From the NCBI GenBank assembly GCA_028713395.1, contig JAQTOJ010000077.1, forward strand, positions 1-8,285: a DNA stretch of 8,285 bases. The letters run 5' to 3'. The notes under the pieces were generated by a model that did no database searches, had not been told where the DNA came from, and saw nothing but the letters and a program-made list of their open reading frames with translations. Of this stretch, positions 1-6,266 are shown piece after piece. A program made the position numbers and the translations under genes. This DNA is from Dehalococcoidales bacterium. Lineage in GTDB: Bacteria > Chloroflexota > Dehalococcoidia > Dehalococcoidales > Fen-1064. Positions within the stretch are counted from its first letter, which is position 1, and each line of letters begins with the position of its first letter.

Positions 1-48
1 GATCATGATGGCGCCAAACTACTGGTCAATACTTTTACACGAAACTAA
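1..48 (+). CDS. possible C-terminal tail of an upstream gene (partial)
   Basis: Reading from base 1, a frame of 15 codons (DHDGAKLLVNTFTRN) runs to a TAA at 46-48. It would end 43 bases before the SIS gene, which is normal spacing for an operon. The piece is too short to identify. In heptose clusters a sugar kinase or a nucleotidyltransferase would be expected here, but nothing in these residues proves it. The alternative is that this is simply non-coding leader. Confidence 0.3.
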   Translation, partial: DHDGAKLLVNTFTRN

Positions 49-79
49 AGGCTTCCTTGAAATTGATATATACATAGGC

Positions 80-86
80 AAAGGAG
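80..86 (+). promoter_or_regulatory. ribosome binding site that fixes the SIS gene start
   Basis: AAAGGAG lies 5 bases before the ATG at 92. It decides the start against an in-frame ATG at 5, which has no such site and would add 29 residues unlike the SIS family. Confidence 0.85.
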
Positions 87-91
87 TAACC

Positions 92-691
92 ATGTCATAT
101 ACCCGCCAATACCTGGAAGAAGTTAAACAGATTGCAGATCAGCTTGATGTCAATGCAATTGACAAACTCGTTGATGTTATTACGGAGATACGGGGAAAAA
201 ACGGGCGTCTCTTTTTTCTCGGCGTCGGCGGCAGCGCCGGTAATGCGACACACGCCGTGAATGATTTTAGAAAAATCGCCGGTATCGAATGCTACGCCCC
301 CACAGATAATGTCTCGGAATTAACGGCGAGAATTAACGATGATGGGTGGGAAGGTATTTTTGCCGCATGGCTGAAAACCTCTAAGCTAAACGCCAAAGAC
401 GGTATTTTTATATTTTCTGTGGGTGGTGGTAATATAGAAAAGAACGTCAGCCCGAACCTGGTCAAAGCGGTTGAATTCGCCAAAGCCACGGGGGCAAAGG
501 TCTTGGGAATCGTTGGCCGGGATGGCGGCTACACTGCTAAAGTGGCTGATGCGGTGGTGATCATACCTACGGTAAATAAGGAGACCATCACGCCGCATAC
601 TGAATCATATCAGGGTGTTATCTGGCATTTGGTAGTTACACACCCCAAAATAAAAGCCGCCGAAACGAAATGGGAATCGATAAAAAAATAA
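92..691 (+). CDS. SIS-domain sugar-phosphate isomerase, GmhA-like (phosphoheptose isomerase family)
   Basis: This is a cytoplasmic protein of 199 residues, close to the 192 of E. coli GmhA, which converts sedoheptulose 7-phosphate to D-glycero-D-manno-heptose 7-phosphate. One SIS domain fills the chain. The phosphate-binding loop GVGGSAG is at residues 44-50, the second SIS strand FSVGGGN is at 108-114, and VGRDGG is at 141-146. By-eye alignment to remembered E. coli GmhA places its H61, E65, Q172 and H180 at H54, D58, E171 and H179 here. The histidines are kept, but E65 becomes Asp and Q172 becomes Glu. The gene is followed after 10 bases by a transaldolase and then a GmhB-like phosphatase, which supports a role in heptose or related sugar supply. 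The SIS fold and isomerase class are secure; the exact substrate is inferred. A different ketose phosphate is possible given the altered residues. Confidence 0.85.
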   Translation: MSYTRQYLEEVKQIADQLDVNAIDKLVDVITEIRGKNGRLFFLGVGGSAGNATHAVNDFRKIAGIECYAPTDNVSELTARINDDGWEGIFAAWLKTSKLNAKDGIFIFSVGGGNIEKNVSPNLVKAVEFAKATGAKVLGIVGRDGGYTAKVADAVVIIPTVNKETITPHTESYQGVIWHLVVTHPKIKAAETKWESIKK

Positions 692-701
692 GGAGCGCAT
701 T

Positions 702-1391
702 GTGCCGATATTTTTAGATACCGGGAACATAAGTGAAATAGAAAAATACCTGAAAATGGGGATCATTCGTGGCGTGACCACGAATCCGACTATCATGTTG
801 CGGGAAGGTGTTACCGGTGGGCTTAAAGGCGTGAAAAAACGCTCCATCGAGATCGCAAAATTAATCAATCCCTTGCCGCTTTCCGTGGAAGTGACCACCA
901 ATGACCCGGAAAAAATGGTTGAACAAGCTAAAGACCTGGCGGCCCTGGCGCCGAACATCAATGTGAAAATCACCATTCATGGCCCGGACGGTGAGCTCGA
1001 AAACCTTGAAGTGATTCATCAATTGGAAACGAAGATGAATATCCGGATCAATGTAACAGCGATGATGAGCGCCCAGCAGGGGTTGATTGCCGCTATGGCG
1101 GGCGCTTCCTATGTTTCGTTATTCGGTGGTCGTATCAACAATATGGGGTATAATGCCTGCGAAGAAATTTCCAAACTACGTGATGTTATTGACTCTTTTG
1201 AATTAAAGGCCAAAATTATCATCGGATCTACGCGGGAAGTTTTGAACATCATCGAATGGCTCGGCGCGGGAGCTCATTATGTTACCGTGACGCCCAATAT
1301 TTTACACGATATGGTTATCCACCCCTATAGCAAGGAAACCGTTAAAACGTTTTTAGCCGATGCGGCAAAAACTGAAACGAAACTTAAATAG
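702..1391 (+). CDS. small transaldolase (TalC/Fsa-type class I aldolase)
   Basis: This protein of 229 residues belongs to the short transaldolase/fructose-6-phosphate aldolase family (about 220 residues), which moves a dihydroxyacetone unit through a lysine Schiff base. It starts at GTG, with AAGGAG overlapping the stop region of the SIS gene. LDT is at 5-7 (D6), GVTTNPT at 24-30 (N28), and the probable Schiff-base lysine K89 is in NVKIT. Aligned by eye with remembered E. coli FSA, the Q59 position is E63 and the Y131 position is F141. These are transaldolase rather than FSA residues, so transaldolase is the better call. Such an enzyme can make sedoheptulose 7-phosphate from fructose 6-phosphate and erythrose 4-phosphate, the substrate of GmhA-type isomerases. 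It is translated between the SIS and HAD genes in one operon. It could instead be general pentose-phosphate metabolism or a sulfosugar transaldolase. Confidence 0.85.
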   Translation: MPIFLDTGNISEIEKYLKMGIIRGVTTNPTIMLREGVTGGLKGVKKRSIEIAKLINPLPLSVEVTTNDPEKMVEQAKDLAALAPNINVKITIHGPDGELENLEVIHQLETKMNIRINVTAMMSAQQGLIAAMAGASYVSLFGGRINNMGYNACEEISKLRDVIDSFELKAKIIIGSTREVLNIIEWLGAGAHYVTVTPNILHDMVIHPYSKETVKTFLADAAKTETKLK

Positions 1392-1393
1392 AG

Positions 1394-1984
1394 ATGGAAC
1401 AAGGTAAAAAGGCGATATTTCTGGATCGCGATGGTGTTATCAACGAACTCGTTTACCACCGAGAACAAGAAGTTATTGATTCCCCTTTTACCGTCAAGCA
1501 ATTTCGTTTAAAACCGGGTGTCTCTGAAGCTATCTGCCTCTGCCGTGCAAAAGGATATTTAGCGATCGTTATTTCAAACCAGCCCGGCATCGCGAAGAAG
1601 CAAATGTCGCTCGCTACCTTCAATCTCATTCGGGAAAAAATGACTGGTGATCTGGCCGCAAAGGGCGCGGTCCTGGACGCCGAATATTACTGCTTGCATC
1701 ACCCTGAAGCCGTGGTTCTCAAATACCGGCAGAATTGTGACTGCCGTAAACCTGAACCCGGATCGTTCTTTAAAGCGGCGTCCATTCATAATATTGATCT
1801 GTCCCGCTCCTGGTTTATCGGGGATAACCTTTCAGATGTAGAAGCCGGGAAAAATGCCGGTTGCCAGACAGTATTATTGGGCAAGATCAAATGCGATTTG
1901 TGTAATCTGATGAGCGAACGGAATATCAAACCAGACCGGATTTTCGGCACTATGTTGGAAGCTGTTCAATTTATCACTACCTAA
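1394..1984 (+). CDS. gmhB: HAD-IIIA phosphatase, GmhB-like (heptose bisphosphate phosphatase family)
   Basis: This protein of 196 residues matches the length and order of GmhB, which removes the 7-phosphate from heptose 1,7-bisphosphate. The nucleophile motif LDRDGVIN (D11, D13) is at 10-17. Motif II is SNQ at 61-63. The zinc loop has C100, H102, C115 and C117, with the same spacing as remembered for E. coli GmhB (92, 94, 107, 109), followed by RKP at 118-120. GDNLSDVEAG at 143-152 is the last acidic motif. Histidinol phosphatases share this fold, but the sugar neighbours favour GmhB. The ATG lies 2 bases after the transaldolase stop and lacks a clear ribosome binding site, so translation is probably coupled. 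An extra CxxC (C167, C170) near the C-terminus is not something I know from the family. The 109 bases after it contain no recognisable terminator before the convergent nnr gene. Confidence 0.85.
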   Translation: MEQGKKAIFLDRDGVINELVYHREQEVIDSPFTVKQFRLKPGVSEAICLCRAKGYLAIVISNQPGIAKKQMSLATFNLIREKMTGDLAAKGAVLDAEYYCLHHPEAVVLKYRQNCDCRKPEPGSFFKAASIHNIDLSRSWFIGDNLSDVEAGKNAGCQTVLLGKIKCDLCNLMSERNIKPDRIFGTMLEAVQFITT

Positions 1985-2093
1985 AAACTGGATGAGATTA
2001 CTCCTTTGCTTCCATCCCAACTAATAGTCATGAACTTATATTTTCCACTTGATCCCTTGCGTTTATAGTCGAATATTACGTTTCAAACCGTAG

Positions 2094-3680
2094 TTAAATC
2101 ATTTGTATCGTAGCCGCATGATCAACCGCTAGCTGTTTGAAATATTCCCGGTAGTATTTTACCGCTGCCGGTAATGTATTCAGGATGTCTGTAGCGGTCA
2201 TACCATCAGGGCCTTTTTCTTTGGCCGCCAGGTCACCCGCCAGTCCGTGAATATATACCCCGGTGTTCACCGCGGTGTCTATTCCCAATCCCAAACAGAA
2301 CATGGCGGCGATAGTGCCGTTCAACACGTCACCGGCGCCGGCGGTGGCCATACCTGCCTGCCTTTCTGTTTTACCGGTTACGTTAATATTCACCCGGCCG
2401 TCCGGGCAGCCAATCAGGGTATGCGGGCCTTTTAGAGCGATATACGCGTTCAAATGAGTGGCGGTAGCCTGTAATATTCCGATGCGGTCGTTAATGATAA
2501 CCTCAGACTTTTTTCCCGTCAGCCGGCTCATTTCCCCTACATGGGGGGTGAGGATCGTCGGAGAATTCCTTGTCCTGAGTATTTCCGGTTGACGGGCAAT
2601 GGCGGAAATGCCGTCCCCATCGATGAGCATCGGTTTTTCGATCTCCTTGACCAGTTCCCGGACAAGGTGTTGGGTTTCTTCATCCAGTGACAAACCCGGG
2701 CCGATAACGACGATTTTCGTTTTTTGCGCCAGTTCGAGCAACTCTGCCTTGTTAGTATAGGCGATGCTGCCGGTTTTTGTCTCTGCCTGGGGTTGAAACA
2801 CAATTTCCTTGCCTTGACGCGCGATGGCTTTGATCAGTGATTTGGGGCACGCCAGGTAAACATAACCGCCGCCGGTTTTCAGGAAAGCATACGCCGAGGC
2901 GTAAGGCGCCCAGTAATAGTTGGCGGCGCCGGCAATCACCAGCGCCGGGCCGAAATCGAACTTGTTTGCTTCGGGCTTTCTGGCGGGTATGGCCGCGGGT
3001 TCGGGTATTTGGATTTTTAACGAGGCATTATCAGTTAACGTTGTTGGAAATGAAAGGTGGGAGAGATATAATTTACCGCTGCGTTCGTACCCGGGGAATA
3101 GCAAGTTACCTGCCTTGGGCAGGCCGAAGGTGACCGTAAAATCCGCCTTGATCGAGGTTCCCATTTCCTGCCCGGTATCACCGTTGATACCGGATGGAAT
3201 ATCCACCGCGAACACCTTTTTCCCGCTGCCGTTCACCACTTCGCTCACCTTTTTCATGATGCCGGTTATTGGACGGTCAACTCCCGTGCCCAGTAAAGCG
3301 TCCACTATAAAATCGGCATTTCTTATGGCGGTTTTAATTTTGGTTATCGATTGCGTGGAAGCTATCGATACCGGGAATCGTGTTAATATCTCAAGATTCT
3401 GCTTCGCTTCATTGCGGTACTCGCTTGTGCCTGAAAACGTGAAAACCTTTACTTGCGCGCCGTTGGCCTGTAACAAACGTGCCACGACAAAGCCGTCGCC
3501 GCCGTTGTTCCCCGGTCCGCATAACACCACACATTGGCTCCCGGCAACCGCGGTTTCACGGCGGATCACCTGGTAGACCGCGCTGCCGGCGTTTTCCATA
3601 AGTATTGCCGCCGGGATGCCGTAAAGCTTGCCGGCCTGGCGATCCAGTTCTCTGATTTCCTGCACGCGGCAGATTTTCAT
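2094..3680 (-). CDS. nnr: bifunctional NAD(P)HX epimerase / ADP-dependent NAD(P)HX dehydratase
   Basis: The protein has 528 residues and repairs hydrated NADH and NADPH. The N-terminal YjeF_N domain (about 1-215) epimerises the hydrate; the C-terminal ribokinase-like domain (about 235-515) dehydrates it using ADP. Epimerase motifs are MENAG at 28-32, GPGNNGGDG at 55-63, VDALLGTG at 126-133 and VDIPSGINGDTG at 159-170. Dehydratase motifs are GPGL at 327-330, DGDGI at 354-358, TPHVGE at 378-383, LKGPHT at 416-421 and ATAGAGDVLNG at 445-455. The usual glycine-rich start of the dehydratase domain is replaced by GAANYYWAPY at 251-260. GGAG sits 6 bases before the ATG. The gene is alone on its strand, with its own upstream promoter candidate. 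Both domains look complete, so I expect both activities. This is a housekeeping function with no evident link to its neighbours. Confidence 0.95.
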   Translation of the reverse strand: MKICRVQEIRELDRQAGKLYGIPAAILMENAGSAVYQVIRRETAVAGSQCVVLCGPGNNGGDGFVVARLLQANGAQVKVFTFSGTSEYRNEAKQNLEILTRFPVSIASTQSITKIKTAIRNADFIVDALLGTGVDRPITGIMKKVSEVVNGSGKKVFAVDIPSGINGDTGQEMGTSIKADFTVTFGLPKAGNLLFPGYERSGKLYLSHLSFPTTLTDNASLKIQIPEPAAIPARKPEANKFDFGPALVIAGAANYYWAPYASAYAFLKTGGGYVYLACPKSLIKAIARQGKEIVFQPQAETKTGSIAYTNKAELLELAQKTKIVVIGPGLSLDEETQHLVRELVKEIEKPMLIDGDGISAIARQPEILRTRNSPTILTPHVGEMSRLTGKKSEVIINDRIGILQATATHLNAYIALKGPHTLIGCPDGRVNINVTGKTERQAGMATAGAGDVLNGTIAAMFCLGLGIDTAVNTGVYIHGLAGDLAAKEKGPDGMTATDILNTLPAAVKYYREYFKQLAVDHAATIQMI

Positions 3681-3718
3681 ATTACGCTCCGATTATGGGT
3701 AAACGAAATTACACACAC

Positions 3719-3747
3719 ATCATACAATATAATGCCGCATATTTCGA
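3719..3747 (-). promoter_or_regulatory. candidate sigma-70-like promoter of nnr
   Basis: On the minus strand TCGAAA (3747-3742) and TATGAT (3724-3719) are separated by 17 bases and lie upstream of the nnr start. The hexamers match 4 of 6 and 5 of 6 consensus positions. No other candidate was as good in this divergent region. Confidence 0.45.
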
Positions 3748-3767
3748 TACTCCCTGCCCCATTCACC

Positions 3768-3797
3768 TTGATAATATGCTACAATCAATGATATACC
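3768..3797 (+). promoter_or_regulatory. candidate promoter of the lipoprotein gene
   Basis: TTGATA at 3768-3773 and TATACC at 3792-3797 are 18 bases apart. Initiation would fall only about 10-15 bases before the ATG at 3816, leaving just room for AGGAG at 3806-3810. The spacing is acceptable but the -10 match is modest. Confidence 0.35.
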
Positions 3798-3815
3798 CAG
3801 CGAATAGGAGAGAGT

Positions 3816-4808
3816 ATGAAAAGAGCCATTACTTGTATTTTCACGGGTTTCGCTATTTTCTTGCTGTTACTGGGAACTGTTAGCTGCACTCTGGACCATA
3901 AAAACGATAATACCGTATATCCGGCAGATGATTTCGCGATTTATTTTCTGGCGGACACCCCGGAAAATAATGTCTATCCGCTAAATGATACCGATCTTTC
4001 AACCCTCAACCTTGCTTCCACACCCTGGATTACTCTTAACGACATCGATTATTACGATTTCTCCACCCACTATATCTACTTGAAAAACGCGGAATCCAAT
4101 TTAAAATTCGATCCTAAAAAATCCTTTGTGTATCCCTTCGTCGTCGTCGCCGGGGGAGAGCGTTGTTACTTGGGACATGTTGTCCACATTGCATCGTCTT
4201 CACTGGCATTGACGCCTATGATTTACTATCCCGGTTTTCTCCCTGCGGATATTTTGGAAATACGGCGAAACGGACTGGATGGAACAATTGATGCGCGTAA
4301 TGACCCCAGGGTCATCGAAGCCCTAATAAACAGCGGTAAATGCCGGGCCGGACTATCGGTCACCTTGAATGAAGTCAAAATTGTCGAAAGGACTGTGATT
4401 GATACGTTGAGTTATACTTTTACCGTGACTAATAGAGAAAACAGAACGTTATGGGTACCGGATCCGGTGAAAATGGGAAGCTATAATTTCTGTTATTATA
4501 CTGGCGGGATTTATCTCAAATCCGCCACCGGGCAATATATTTCGAAAAATTCATATTCTATTTTAGGTTCTTCTTCAACGATTTTGGTTTGGGACAGAGA
4601 TTGGTTCACAAGGTTGGAGGCTGGGCAATCAATGAAGAGAACAATGATCGAGACAGGATTTTCCCCCATTTTCCACGGTGTTTACACCTGTATTTTTGGG
4701 TATTCTGGTCCTCAGGATATCGAACTGAGTGAACGAAGGATAGGGGAGGAACAGATATGGCTTGGGACGGTCGCAGCCTCGAAAATAGTCGTGCAGCTTG
4801 AGTACTAA
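3816..4808 (+). CDS. exported, probably lipid-anchored protein of unknown function
   Basis: The protein has 330 residues and I do not recognise its family. It begins with a type II-like signal peptide: KR at 2-3, a hydrophobic run at about 8-20, then GTVSC with Cys24 as the likely lipidation site. The -3 residue is Thr instead of the usual Leu, so lipidation is likely but not certain. The mature part is rich in Tyr, Asp, Asn and Ser, has no further membrane segment, and alternates short hydrophobic strands with polar turns. The section around 185-330, including TVTNRENRTLWVPDP, looks like a beta-sandwich with a Trp/Tyr-rich face, but this is only an impression. AGGAG lies 5 bases before the ATG. 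The gene stands alone between two promoter regions. There are no catalytic motifs I can point to, so an adhesive, binding or structural surface role is as far as inference goes. Confidence 0.8.
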   Translation: MKRAITCIFTGFAIFLLLLGTVSCTLDHKNDNTVYPADDFAIYFLADTPENNVYPLNDTDLSTLNLASTPWITLNDIDYYDFSTHYIYLKNAESNLKFDPKKSFVYPFVVVAGGERCYLGHVVHIASSSLALTPMIYYPGFLPADILEIRRNGLDGTIDARNDPRVIEALINSGKCRAGLSVTLNEVKIVERTVIDTLSYTFTVTNRENRTLWVPDPVKMGSYNFCYYTGGIYLKSATGQYISKNSYSILGSSSTILVWDRDWFTRLEAGQSMKRTMIETGFSPIFHGVYTCIFGYSGPQDIELSERRIGEEQIWLGTVAASKIVVQLEY

Positions 4809-4828
4809 CGTTGAATTCTTACAAGCGC

Positions 4829-4857
4829 TTGACGCCGCGCCATTTGCGTAGTAGAAT
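4829..4857 (+). promoter_or_regulatory. strong sigma-70-like promoter upstream of the short ORF and rsgA
   Basis: TTGACG (4829-4834) and TAGAAT (4852-4857) each match 5 of 6 consensus positions and are exactly 17 bases apart. Transcription would start at about 4863-4866. This is the best promoter in the window and begins 20 bases after the lipoprotein stop. Confidence 0.7.
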
Positions 4858-4900
4858 CAACAATCGAATCGTCTCAACGTCTTATACAAGGAGGGGAATG

Positions 4901-4963
4901 ATGACTGCAGAATTAGTAATGACCCTGGAAGCGACTCACGCCTTGAGGTTCGCAATAGAATAA
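4901..4963 (+). CDS. 20-residue leader peptide or microprotein candidate
   Basis: ATG at 4901 begins 20 codons ending in TAA at 4961-4963. AAGGAGG at 4888-4894 lies 6 bases upstream, one of the strongest ribosome binding sites in the window, and it follows the best promoter. Another in-frame ATG at 4898 is too close to that site. The peptide, starting MTAELVMTLE and ending RFAIE, is amphipathic in look, without a signal peptide and without runs of one amino acid such as classic biosynthetic leaders use. Too short to assign. It could be a leader ORF for rsgA control, an independent microprotein, or the remnant start of a lost gene. Confidence 0.5.
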   Translation: MTAELVMTLEATHALRFAIE

Positions 4964-5047
4964 AACCCCCGCTTCACTGGCTCCGATACAACCCGTAATT
5001 AAAGATTGATTTATCACAACCAGAGAAGTGTTTGGGTTGGTATTATT

Positions 5048-5085
5048 GGAAGCCGCAGCGTGATCGCTGCGGCTTCCTTTTTTTT
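5048..5085 (+). terminator. perfect intrinsic terminator 31 bases before rsgA
   Basis: GGAAGCCGCAGCG (5048-5060), loop TGAT, and CGCTGCGGCTTCC (5065-5077) form a 13-base-pair stem with no mismatch, followed by eight T (5078-5085). Termination should be efficient on the plus strand. It lies after the short ORF and before rsgA. Confidence 0.93.
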
Positions 5086-5116
5086 ACTAAAAATATCGGA
5101 GTTGAAAATAAAGAAC

Positions 5117-6244
5117 ATGGTACTGAACAATAACGGTTTACCGTCTTTGGAAAAACTTGGCTGGGACGCATTCTTTGCGGGTGCGTTTCAGTCTTTAACA
5201 TTGGAAAATTGTATTCCGGGCAGAGTCACCGGACAGGAAAGAAACCGCTATAAAGTCCACCACCATCTGGGGGAATGCTTTGCCACTCTTTCCGGTCGGG
5301 CTATCTTCCGTGAGATGCCGGGAGATATCCGCCCCACTGTGGGCGATTGGGTAGCTCTGCGGTCGGTCAATGCCGGTAGCGATGCGTTGATTGAGGCCAT
5401 TTTGCCTCGCAAAGGGAAGCTTTCGCGTCAACTGGCCGGGGGCAGAGACCGTTTTGCCGGCGGCACGACCGGCGAACAGGTAGTCGCTGCGAATGTCGAT
5501 ACAGTATTCATCGTCAGCGGGCTGGACAACAAGCACAACGCCAGCCCGAGGAGAATCGAAAGGTATCTGGCCCTGGCATGGTCGGCGGGTGCCTCGCCGG
5601 TCATCATCTGCAACAAAACCGACGTTTGTCCGGACGTGCCGGCATATATCGCGGAAATTGAACAGATTGCGCTGGGTGTTCCCATTATCCCCATCAGTGC
5701 CACGCAGAAGACGGGACTGGACGGGTTGGATGAATACCTTACCCCCGGTAAAACAGCTGCTTTTCTGGGGTCTTCCGGCGTGGGCAAGTCATCCATCATC
5801 AATGCCTTGCTGGGAGAGGAATTGCTGAAAGTAGGCGAGGTAAGGGAAAACGACGCCCGCGGCCGGCATACCACCACGCGTCGGGAATTGTTTTTTCTCC
5901 CGCGCGGCGGGATGGTCATCGATACCCCCGGCATGCGGGAAATCCATCTCTGGGGCGAGGAAGACGATATTTCCGGGGCGTTTCAGGATATTGCCGATTT
6001 AGCGGTCGGCTGCCGGTTCCGGGATTGCTTACACCGGAAGGAGCCCGGTTGCGCGGTGCAACAGGCCATTAACGACGGCGTTTTGGATGAACACCGTTTA
6101 CTGAACTACCGCAAATTACAAAGAGAAATCAGCTATCAGGCAGCCCGGCAGTCTGGTAAAGCCCGACTCGAAGAAAAAACGAAGTGGAAAAATATTGCCA
6201 AAATACAGAAAAGGTACCAGAAGGACAAAGACAATTTGGGTTGA
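5117..6244 (+). CDS. rsgA: ribosome small-subunit-dependent GTPase A
   Basis: The protein has 375 residues. RsgA (YjeQ/YloQ) is a circularly permuted GTPase that checks late 30S subunit maturation. An OB-fold-like N-terminal domain occupies about 28-100. The GTPase motifs come in permuted order: NKTD (166-169), SAT (194-196), GSSGVGKSS (218-226), HTTTRRE (251-257) and DTPGMRE (269-275). The zinc-binding element has C299, C304, H306 and C312. The C-terminal tail (about 347-372) is rich in Lys and Arg, fit for rRNA contact. I chose ATG 5117 because the chain from there resembles family N-termini (LEKLGWDAFF). The frame stays open back to a TTG at 5006, but that region encodes the terminator. 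The ribosome binding site is weak: AAAG 3 bases from the ATG, or GGAG 15 bases away. No separate promoter is visible between the terminator and the start. A kinase-fold gene follows after 22 bases. Confidence 0.95.
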   Translation: MVLNNNGLPSLEKLGWDAFFAGAFQSLTLENCIPGRVTGQERNRYKVHHHLGECFATLSGRAIFREMPGDIRPTVGDWVALRSVNAGSDALIEAILPRKGKLSRQLAGGRDRFAGGTTGEQVVAANVDTVFIVSGLDNKHNASPRRIERYLALAWSAGASPVIICNKTDVCPDVPAYIAEIEQIALGVPIIPISATQKTGLDGLDEYLTPGKTAAFLGSSGVGKSSIINALLGEELLKVGEVRENDARGRHTTTRRELFFLPRGGMVIDTPGMREIHLWGEEDDISGAFQDIADLAVGCRFRDCLHRKEPGCAVQQAINDGVLDEHRLLNYRKLQREISYQAARQSGKARLEEKTKWKNIAKIQKRYQKDKDNLG

Positions 6245-6266
6245 ATTTGGAGGGACTAAAAGATAT

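Larger units (their letters stand above)
4864..5085 (+). ncRNA. candidate short transcript or rsgA leader RNA (about 222 nt)
   Basis: The unit is bounded by the promoter at 4829-4857 and the intrinsic terminator at 5048-5085, and holds a 20-codon ORF at 4901-4963. It matches no riboswitch, T-box, 6S or tmRNA pattern I know. GGGTTG at 5034-5039 can pair with either CAACCC at 4989-4994 or, one base pair shorter, CAACC at 5017-5021, so two alternative hairpins are possible just before the terminator. I saw no convincing antiterminator that competes with the terminator stem. Either a free small RNA/mRNA or a leader controlling read-through into rsgA fits. Confidence 0.4.

Noticed and set aside
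5..91. 29-residue N-terminal extension of the SIS protein
   Set aside because: A strong ribosome binding site precedes the ATG at 92, the extension resembles no SIS protein, and a different frame (1-48) may hold the tail of the previous gene.
92..1391. Sulfoquinovose transaldolase pathway (SIS isomerase plus transaldolase)
   Set aside because: The combination exists there, but the adjoining GmhB-type phosphatase with an intact zinc loop fits heptose synthesis better. It is kept only as an alternative.
1985..2093. Bidirectional terminator between the convergent genes
   Set aside because: No stable hairpin with a T run is visible on either strand.
2920..3576. 218-codon plus-strand ORF opposite nnr
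   Set aside because: It is antisense to a gene with clear motifs along its whole length, has no good start signal, and encodes a low-complexity, Pro/Ser/Thr-rich sequence typical of a shadow frame.
5020..5085. T-box or other known riboswitch before rsgA
   Set aside because: The conserved T-box sequence and the cores of common riboswitches are missing, and the downstream gene is not a usual target.
5006..5116. 37-residue N-terminal extension of RsgA from a TTG
   Set aside because: It would translate straight through the perfect terminator, has no ribosome binding site, and does not match the family N-terminus.
5428..5934. 168-codon minus-strand ORF opposite rsgA
   Set aside because: It overlaps the GTPase motifs of rsgA on the other strand and has no recognisable domain or ribosome binding site.
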